Shown: positions 9,050-14,428 of the stretch, piece by piece
Position numbering within the stretch: the first letter of the stretch is position 1
Layout of the letters: the number at the start of each line of letters is the position of its first letter
Source: Cylindrotheca closterium
Lineage: Eukaryota; Bacillariophyta; Bacillariophyceae; Bacillariales; Bacillariaceae
Length of the DNA: 14,428 nt
NCBI GenBank assembly: GCA_933822405.4
Contig: CAKOGP040001669.1
Location: 3,224 to 17,651, forward strand
Direction of reading: 5' to 3'
Notes under the pieces: model-generated
Database searches by the model: none
What the model was told of the DNA's origin: nothing
The model's input: only the letters and a program-made list of their open reading frames with translations
Program-made: the position numbers and the translations under genes

Positions 9050-9345
9050 ATGAACTTCGTCCTAGCTTTTGCCACCGTTGTAATCCTCTTCGCTCCTTGT
9101 TTCAATGCCTTCCCTGTACCGAGTCAGGATACGAGGAGGCTGCTGAGCAAGCTTGAAGATGAGGATTGGAATGGTAAACTCCAGTCAGTCATATTCTCAA
9201 GTCAAATACGAGGCTTCTCTCTTTGTTGAGAAGCATGTGCTTGTCGTATCCACACCGCTAGCCATGAAACCATGAAGCCATGAAACAATGTAACTCTGAC
9301 TGTCCAGCCCAAGCGTAGCCATGTACAGGGAGGCGAGATGGATGC
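9050..9345 (+). pseudogene. EF-hand transmembrane gene, broken copy B (5' end only)
   Basis: The ATG at 9050 opens a frame of about 59 codons. Its signal peptide (MNFVLAFATVVILFAPCFNA, then FPVP) and DTRRLLSKLEDEDWNGKLQS match the N-terminus of copies A and D. After LQS the frame is lost: relative to D there is a net +4 nt change around CAGTCAGTCA (about 9182-9192), and a stop follows at 9227-9229. Similarity continues in broken frames through TTCTCTCTTTGTTGA, an inserted 3 x 8 bp repeat, CCAAGCGTAGCCATG and a MDADF block (counterpart of TDADF). It fades near 9345. Everything after about residue 95 of the intact protein is missing. A Phe follows the predicted signal cleavage site (FNA|FPVP), as in copy D. 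Confidence 0.85.
9262..9285. repeat. Tandem 8 bp repeat x 3 inside pseudogene B
   Basis: Three units of CCATGAAA/CCATGAAG/CCATGAAA that the intact copies do not have at this position. This is a local slippage expansion contributing to the loss of frame. Confidence 0.75.
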
Positions 9346-9632
9346 AGATTTTGAAAAAAATGCGACCTGATTTCAAGGAACGAATATACGGTTTCGTGGA
9401 CTCGGGTTCCGAAAAGCTCGAGCCTGGCATCTACTGGATCCAAGTTTTACATTGCTCCTGTCTCGCAAAGGATGTATCGGTATTATGGGATCGGGCACAG
9501 ACGAAATGGAAAGACGGATTGGGTACCAACCGATCAAATGGTCGAAAGCTTGTAGTGTATAAAAATGAACTTCCAGGAAAAGGCCGGTCTACCCATAGTT
9601 GTTTTTGTGTGGCCATGTACAGAAAATCTTAG
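9321..9632 (+). other. Unassigned 103-codon open frame between pseudogenes B and C
   Basis: An ATG-initiated open frame (MYREARWMQILKKM...) starts inside the tail of pseudogene B and ends inside the head of pseudogene C. It shows no signal peptide, no recognisable domain, and starts and ends in sequence that belongs to the dead gene copies, so it is probably a chance frame. The central part (about 9346-9610) has no counterpart elsewhere in the window and is flanked by an 11 bp direct repeat, GCCATGTACAG, at 9318-9328 and 9612-9622. Its origin is unknown. Confidence 0.25.
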
Positions 9633-9800
9633 CTACTGCATTCGTTGCAACCCTTTTTGCGCCTGGCATTGATGCCATTGTAACTACAGTAAATGCCGCA
9701 AACATGTTGTGGGGCGACGGCTACTGAGCAAGCTTCAAGATGATAGTTTGGCCGGTATCCTTCATTCCTGTTCCAATATTGAATATCAGTTTTCTACCTT
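9620..9800 (+). pseudogene. EF-hand transmembrane gene, broken copy C (5' end only)
   Basis: No start codon remains at the expected place, but from about 9620 the frame reads QKILATAFVATLFAPGIDAI, matching the signal peptide of copies A and D. An in-frame TGA (GGC TAC TGA, near 9720) ends it. In another frame the next block reads RRLLSKLQDDSLAGILHSC then SNIEYQFS, matching RLLSKLEDDGWAGILQSC and the SDIQYETS that follows it. Similarity stops near 9800. The copy therefore has a lost start, a frameshift and a 3' truncation at about codon 55. Confidence 0.85.
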
Positions 9801-9972
9801 AAATGCGTTTCGTTTTCGTTTGATCGGAAAGATTTGCAGAAGCGTGATCCACAAAAACTGGAAACAAAAAAAAATTAGCCGGGTTGCGGGACAAGAGCGC
9901 AGCCTGCAGTGGTGATGTAATGTACTGCGGTGTGGTATTTTAATACTGTAGAATAAAAATTACACTTCGAAG

Positions 9973-9984
9973 CATATAAAACAA
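9973..9984 (+). promoter_or_regulatory. TATA-like element upstream of EF-hand gene D
   Basis: GCATATAAAACA lies about 30-40 bp before the ATG of gene D, and the same 12-mer occurs once more on the plus strand at 8740-8751, beyond the start of gene A. It resembles a TATA box, but the distance to the ATG leaves little room for a leader. Weak assignment. Confidence 0.25.
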
Positions 9985-10014
9985 AAATTGCAGTTGTTCA
10001 AGATCATACCTGGT

Positions 10015-12108
10015 ATGATGAAGTTCTTAGCCGCTGCCTTTCTTGTTGCAAACCTCTTTGCGCCTTGCATTGATGCCTTTGCCTTTTCGTGTGGCATTGA
10101 CCATAATAGAGTAAGGCTACTGAGCAAGCTTGAAGATGATGGTTGGGCTGGTATCCTTCAGTCATGTTCCGATATTCAATATGAGACTTCTCTCTTTGTT
10201 GACGGACATGTCTTCGTGGTTTCAACCCCAGTCTTGAAACACAATGATTCTGATTGTCCAAGCGTAGCCATGGAGCAAAGTGATCGCCTTGCGAAGCCGA
10301 CTGACGCTGATTTCGGAATTCGTACAGTCAATGTCCATAACGTCACCCTCGCAAGGGATCCTCCAGGTCTCCCGATTGGAACCTTCCCCCTTTCAGAGAT
10401 CGCGAATGCATTCCACACTGTGCAAGCCGAAGCTGCTTCTGATCCAGACAGCATGAAGAACTACGATTCTATCATCCAAAACTGCGGTGACTTTCCAGCT
10501 CACATGTTGACCCTTTTGAATGTTGCTTTCGACCATCAAATGGTTCAATTCATTGCCAAACAGCTACAAAAGAGACACCCTACCTTCGTTCAGAACGTAC
10601 GCAATAGTCCAAACGCAATGAAGTTGTTGGCCAACAAGACCACGCTTGATGAGCTCACAGATCTACAATTGCTCGAGCTGCTCGTTGAGTCAAGAGTGAA
10701 GCATCTCTATGATTCGTCAACGACACAGCTTCTTGACAGCTACAGTGATCCGTCTCAGGAGCATAGCCAAAGATCCCTTTCAAAAGTAGATAATGAACCA
10801 GCTGCTGACCGTAGGCGCCTTGACGAGGTCGATTGCGGTCGTTGGTACTCGTCGAGTTGTCTTGCAGAAAGCGATATTCGCTACGATCCCACCGCTTCCA
10901 ACGCCATTGCGGATCAGAATCCTGCTTGGAAAAAGTTCGAAGGGTTCTACGAAGGAACAGCAACAGCGTATGGTCCTGATGGGCGAGTCATTGATCCATT
11001 CTATCTTGAGGAAGGTGCAACTGGTTTTGCCCCAAATAAAATGCCATATTCTCAAGCCCCCTACAAAACGTTCATCAACATCACGTTGAGCGGCTCGAGA
11101 ATATACGAACAAATGACTTCAGTCTTCCCTCCTCCACCAGCATCCTTCTGCAACCAACCCGTACCGAAAGGAATGCAGAATGTCATTTTGCCAGGCAAAT
11201 GTGGGTTGAATGGTACCTCTGGTTTTTATGAACGCTTTGGAACAAGTACCTTCGAGAAGGATGGAAGCGTTTCGATGTTGCCATTCGGGTCAACCATTTC
11301 GGGCATAAATCTTGATCGCCAGTCCTATGTCAGTCTTCCTGCCGGTGAAAGCAATCACTTCTCGAGCTACCTGGAAGGTGGTGTGCTCGTCCAGTACGCC
11401 TCTGCATGTCTTGATGCAGAATGCAGCCAACTATCCACTACCATCGATCAGTATAACACATCTACTCCGGAAGGCGAAGAGTACGAATTTGTGGCTTCGA
11501 CACGCATTTTCGCCACCCGGATGGCATCATCGAGGCAGTTCCGTGATGCAGTCGAAGCAGCCTACCTCGAGTACGATGTGCCGTCCAACCAAAAACCATC
11601 TGAAGATGGTTGTCTGTCTGGCTACTGTCCTCATGAAAGCGATTGGTGCGAATACGATCCGGAGTGTGCCGTGACCCCGTATCAAGAGCCAGAAGCATAC
11701 GTCTTGGCAGGACCAGTCGTTGGTATCTTGGTAGCCATCACGTTGGTCATATTCCTTGCTTTGTTCGCTCTGTACAGACGTCAAATGAAGCAAAAGGAGG
11801 CTGTTGTGCGTACTATGTTTGCGAATCGCGTTGCGGAGGGCGTCACCGTCAATGGTAGCTCTGATGCTCTGTCACCCGATCAATTGGTCGCCGAGTTTAA
11901 CAAGATCGACAAGGATAAGGGAGGAACCCTCGAGAAAGGAGAGCTTTGGGCGTTCTTGGAGTCTGGAAAGGTTGGTAGTATGAGCCGAAGTGACTTTGAT
12001 TTGCTGTTCTCCGTGATTGATATTGATAAGAGCGGTAATGTCGACTTCAACGAGTTTGTTGCCTTCTATGCCCATGCCATAGCAAAGAATTTCCCAAAAG
12101 AGACATAG
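10015..12108 (+). CDS. EF-hand single-pass transmembrane protein, copy D (unrecognised family)
   Basis: Single exon, 697 aa from the ATG at 10015 (a second ATG follows directly and aligns with the start of copy A). The signal peptide ends in CIDA and is followed by FAFS, so Phe sits at the +1 position as in diatom plastid-type leaders. The acidic sequence soon after (LLSKLEDDGW) does not look like a transit peptide, so plastid import is uncertain. The ectodomain spans about residues 25-562, with a Cys near 157 in NYDSIIQNCGDF and Cys-rich patches near the membrane (DGCLSGYC, SDWCEYDPEC). Membrane span at about 563-587; EF-hand loops at 632-643 (DKDKGGTLEKGE) and 669-680 (DIDKSGNVDFNE), both with Glu at position 12. 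The fact that both large copies remain fully open suggests selection keeps them. I do not recognise the ectodomain; function unknown. Confidence 0.88.
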   Translation: MMKFLAAAFLVANLFAPCIDAFAFSCGIDHNRVRLLSKLEDDGWAGILQSCSDIQYETSLFVDGHVFVVSTPVLKHNDSDCPSVAMEQSDRLAKPTDADFGIRTVNVHNVTLARDPPGLPIGTFPLSEIANAFHTVQAEAASDPDSMKNYDSIIQNCGDFPAHMLTLLNVAFDHQMVQFIAKQLQKRHPTFVQNVRNSPNAMKLLANKTTLDELTDLQLLELLVESRVKHLYDSSTTQLLDSYSDPSQEHSQRSLSKVDNEPAADRRRLDEVDCGRWYSSSCLAESDIRYDPTASNAIADQNPAWKKFEGFYEGTATAYGPDGRVIDPFYLEEGATGFAPNKMPYSQAPYKTFINITLSGSRIYEQMTSVFPPPPASFCNQPVPKGMQNVILPGKCGLNGTSGFYERFGTSTFEKDGSVSMLPFGSTISGINLDRQSYVSLPAGESNHFSSYLEGGVLVQYASACLDAECSQLSTTIDQYNTSTPEGEEYEFVASTRIFATRMASSRQFRDAVEAAYLEYDVPSNQKPSEDGCLSGYCPHESDWCEYDPECAVTPYQEPEAYVLAGPVVGILVAITLVIFLALFALYRRQMKQKEAVVRTMFANRVAEGVTVNGSSDALSPDQLVAEFNKIDKDKGGTLEKGELWAFLESGKVGSMSRSDFDLLFSVIDIDKSGNVDFNEFVAFYAHAIAKNFPKET

Positions 12109-12255
12109 CTGGACCCATGAGTAGGTTGAAGGCTTTGAGGATGTGTGATCGGTACGAATTGATGATGAGTGCGACATTAGGGCAGTCTCTTTTGCTCTCT
12201 TTCAGAAATTACGTAAATATAAAAATAAATGATACATGAACTGACTCGCTCGATG

Positions 12256-12282
12256 GCATCGCCATTTTCCATAAAGTGTAGT
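12256..12282. repeat. 27 bp direct repeat, copy 1 (stray piece of ferredoxin exon 4)
   Basis: Identical to 12363-12389, which lies inside exon 4 of the ferredoxin-domain gene and encodes LHFMENGDA. This copy lies 50-76 bp past the stop codon of that gene, in the same orientation. It is a small local duplication into the 3' flank. Confidence 0.85.
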
Positions 12283-12331
12283 AGTTGTAATCTGTTTTTT
12301 TAGGATATTTAAATGGTAAAGGTGAATTTAT

Positions 12332-14219
12332 TTATAAATCTGCAGTGTTTCGCCATGTATCTGCATCGCCATTTTCCATAAAGTGTAGTGCTCTGGTATG
12401 TTGGGCGTCCTTGCAGTTTTTCTGAAAGAAAGGGTTTTCGCCTTTGGAGAACTTTGGACAATCATAGCATCCTTTCTGTGGGCACTCGGAGGAAACTGGA
12501 GGGAGATCAGTTAGGGACTGTGACACGTCATTGTGTGTTTCATGTTAATCACAATGATCTGACTTACCCAAACACTTGTGCTTCAGTGTATGATACCAAG
12601 ATGACCGACGATTGTGGTCACTCTCCACAACATGAAGTGGTGTTAGTTTCCGGCCCAAATACTTGTGGTCGGTACGGCCATCTCCGTTATCTCGCACATC
12701 CTCGAATTCCTTCAGTTCTCGAAACGTGACTGAGTGCATACAGTCTACGGGACAACTTGCTACTGCTTGGTCCACTTCAGGGGAGCTTCGTTGATTAAAG
12801 GTTCTCGCTCTCCCAGTATCGAGCATCATGAATGACGCCGGTGCAACGTTGGCACACTGTAGCAACGACATCGGATGCATATATTAGTTGATCAGAAGTG
12901 TATTATACAAACGCTCGATATTCCTCCATCATCACTTACCTGCATACATCCGATGCATGAATCCTCATCAATAAAGACTTTATTTTGACATACAGCAGCA
13001 TGAGAATGGGTGCTCAACAGTAGTCGCAAAACCCGCATCATCACTTACCAAACTCTCCATCCTTAATTCGCAAAGGGGTCTTCTTATCCCTCGCAAACTC
13101 TACACCTTCGTGACTACTAAAATCTCCTCTTGCGTGACTCTTATCCCATTTGGACTCTTCGTTCCTCGTCGCTCCCCAGTTGAAATCCAATATTTCACAT
13201 TCGTCCATGACAGATTCGCCGTTTACAGTAGCAGCGTTTCTTGGGTTTTTCGCCTGGAGTTGTTCCGTTAGTAGTTTTCGTTCCTGTTCCAAGGGAGATA
13301 ATATGCCATGATTGCGAATATCTCGCCAGACGGCATCAATGTTGGATTTCCGAAACTGCAAATAACGTTTGGATGAATCTACTCCATCAACTTTGGAGGC
13401 ATCACCCAGAATGGCGGAAAGATAGAGCTTATGAAAGTCTTCCTTTTCTAGTCGGCCACTGCCGTATCGAGAGAATTGAGAGAGGCTTATCACGACACGC
13501 TTATCATGAGCACTCACGACCCCTTCGTTCTTGTCTGATGAAAGACTCTGGGTCATCCATTTTGCAATTCCCTTTCGATCCATACATGGAACTCCATCTT
13601 GCTCATCAGGTGTTGCGTGTTGATCGAACATGTTACTGATAGTACGTCTCAAGAACTCAGTGGGTTGAAACTTGTGTTGTTCCGAAAACTGAACTAATTG
13701 AAAAGGATCGTTCTTTTCTTCTTCCGTCAATGGGGCAATGGCTCTTCCTTCATTGATAAGAAGATCTCCAGGTTGCTCATTACACCGGACTAACATAGCA
13801 ATTTCTTGATCCATTACTTCGTCCGATGATGCAGCGGAGCCAAAGTCCTCTTCTTCAAAACCTGTATCGTACAGGTTGTCTTGGACAGTGGGCAAGGGAT
13901 GATAAATTTCTTCAATCACATCAGTCAGCCACGGGTCTTCACCGGAGGCTTCTTTTACCCCATTATCTTCCCGGGCTTCAAATTCTTTGGCCGCATGGTC
14001 GGCTGGGTGCTGGTTAAAGATTGTCGCACTGTCAAAATTGGAGTTCTCTTGGGAGGAAGACGACAAGGAATCCCAATCATCGGCAATGGACCAGCTGTCC
14101 TCGGTTGCTTGCAACTTGCAATGCTTTACATGAGGGGTAAGGTGGAACGCTTGGCATAAACCATCATGGTGATGGGACAGTAGTACCAACAGAAGGGCAA
14201 GGTACGAGTATCGTGACAT
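12332..14219 (-). CDS. Plastid-type preprotein with degenerate EF-hand region and C-terminal 4Fe-4S ferredoxin domain (4 exons)
   Basis: Exons on the minus strand: 14219-13049, 12977-12940, 12856-12568, 12495-12332; product 553 aa. Introns of 71, 83 and 72 bp all start GTAAGT and end AG, and phases match. Residues 1-24 are a signal peptide followed by AFHLTP (CQA|FHL), the A-F cleavage context of diatom plastid leaders. The middle is acidic and low in motifs; LSQFSRYGSGRLEKEDF (246-262) looks like a degenerate EF-hand. The exon 1/2 join gives DGEFVFIDEDSC, leading into CIGCMQC (398-404) and CPVDC (438-442), the four cysteines C398, C401, C404 and C438 of a single 4Fe-4S cluster. A conserved tail follows (GDGRTDHKYLG, SSWYHTLKHKC, CPQKGCYDCP) with extra Cys (498, 504, 509, 512) that could bind another metal. 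The likely role is electron transfer or Fe-S function in the plastid; the partner is unknown. Confidence 0.85.
12363..12389. repeat. 27 bp direct repeat, copy 2 (within ferredoxin exon 4)
   Basis: Coding copy of the 27 bp repeat whose partner is at 12256-12282; offset 107 bp. Confidence 0.85.
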
Positions 14220-14428
14220 GATCGTATCCAGCTTTGTGGATGAAGAATGATGGGTTTTCGATGATTGATTCTTTCAATGAAAACTGCGGACAGCCGGTAT
14301 CTTCATATGATGGGTTTTTGAAGGCGAAGAACACTTCGCAACAACGTGATTGGCTACAGACCCGGCGTAAGTTCCAGTACTATCTTTACGTACGTTTGGA
14401 AAATCTAGAAAACCGACAAACTCGATTC
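14220..14428 (-). promoter_or_regulatory. 5' flank of the ferredoxin-domain gene
   Basis: Upstream of the ATG at 14219-14217, so presumably promoter and leader. A 12 bp direct repeat (ATGATGGGTTTT at 14247-14258 and 14307-14318, plus-strand reading) is the only visible structure. Nothing else is recognisable before the window ends. Confidence 0.3.

Larger units (their letters stand above)
10015..12675 (+). repeat. Right arm of an inverted segmental duplication
   Basis: This arm contains EF-hand gene D, its 3' spacer, and exon 4, intron 3 and part of exon 3 of the intact ferredoxin-domain gene. Homology with the left arm ends within exon 3 near 12675 (the RTDHKYLG codons). The gene continues intact beyond that point, so the right arm is the likely source and the left arm the derived copy. 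Confidence 0.85.

Noticed and set aside
9865..9890. A-rich tract followed by AATTAGCCGGG, recalling a primate Alu internal segment
   Set aside because: Only a dozen bases agree, no other Alu part is present, and the rest of the window is clearly algal.
10780..11112. Open frames antisense to EF-hand gene D, with equivalents in gene A (7535-7867)
   Set aside because: They recur in both copies only because the sense genes are near identical, and they have no features of their own.
12388..12729. 113-codon plus-strand open frame over the ferredoxin gene
   Set aside because: Antisense to exons 3 and 4 and intron 3, whose sense reading has clear conserved blocks.
13241..14159. Several plus-strand open frames opposite exon 1 of the ferredoxin gene
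   Set aside because: Shadows of the long sense exon; no recognisable protein features.
1..14428. CRISPR arrays, tRNA or rRNA genes, transposase genes
   Set aside because: I saw no regularly spaced repeats, cloverleaf-like blocks, rRNA signatures or transposase motifs on either strand, though small RNAs cannot be excluded by eye.

Overview
The window looks like nuclear DNA of a microalga with a complex plastid, most likely a diatom. Three things point that way: short GT-AG introns (63-94 bp) that join reading frames cleanly, compact gene spacing, and a leader on one protein with the signal-peptide-plus-Phe cleavage site (CQA|FHL) typical of diatom plastid preproteins. The species cannot be named from sequence alone. 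Start codons given here are in-frame ATGs; several frames remain open further upstream but only through non-ATG codons.

Left part (1-5940), four single-copy genes. (i) A secreted, membrane-anchored protein with five EGF-like modules (265-1516, 3 exons). (ii) An eight-exon gene for a Ttd14-type P-loop ATPase/GTPase with a CYTH-like C-terminus (1678-3457). (iii) A METTL7-like SAM methyltransferase on the minus strand (4368-3682), convergent with ii. (iv) A GT8-like type II membrane glycosyltransferase (4771-5940), divergent from iii.

Right part (5944-14219), an inverted segmental duplication. The right arm carries an EF-hand transmembrane gene (copy D, 10015-12108, plus strand), tail-to-tail with a four-exon plastid-type 4Fe-4S ferredoxin-domain gene (14219-12332, minus strand). 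The left arm mirrors this: EF-hand gene copy A (8620-6539, minus) tail-to-tail with a decayed remnant of the ferredoxin gene (5944-6231, plus). The arms are about 2.67 kb each and the outer breakpoint of the left arm lies only a few bases past the glycosyltransferase stop codon. The 1.4 kb between the arms holds two more broken 5' ends of the EF-hand gene (pseudogenes B and C, plus strand), so the family has had at least four copies here.

The two intact EF-hand genes differ at about 40 residues outside the signal peptide (roughly 94% identity by eye). They share a 301 bp tract with no difference, while their spacers and the ferredoxin remnant have diverged strongly. This pattern suggests gene conversion between the arms. 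The exceptions are a 48 bp block where 11 of 17 residues differ, and the signal peptides. The EF-hand transmembrane family itself is not one I recognise: signal peptide, about 540-residue Cys-containing ectodomain, one membrane span, two canonical EF-hands on the other side. It is the best candidate in the window for an undescribed system.
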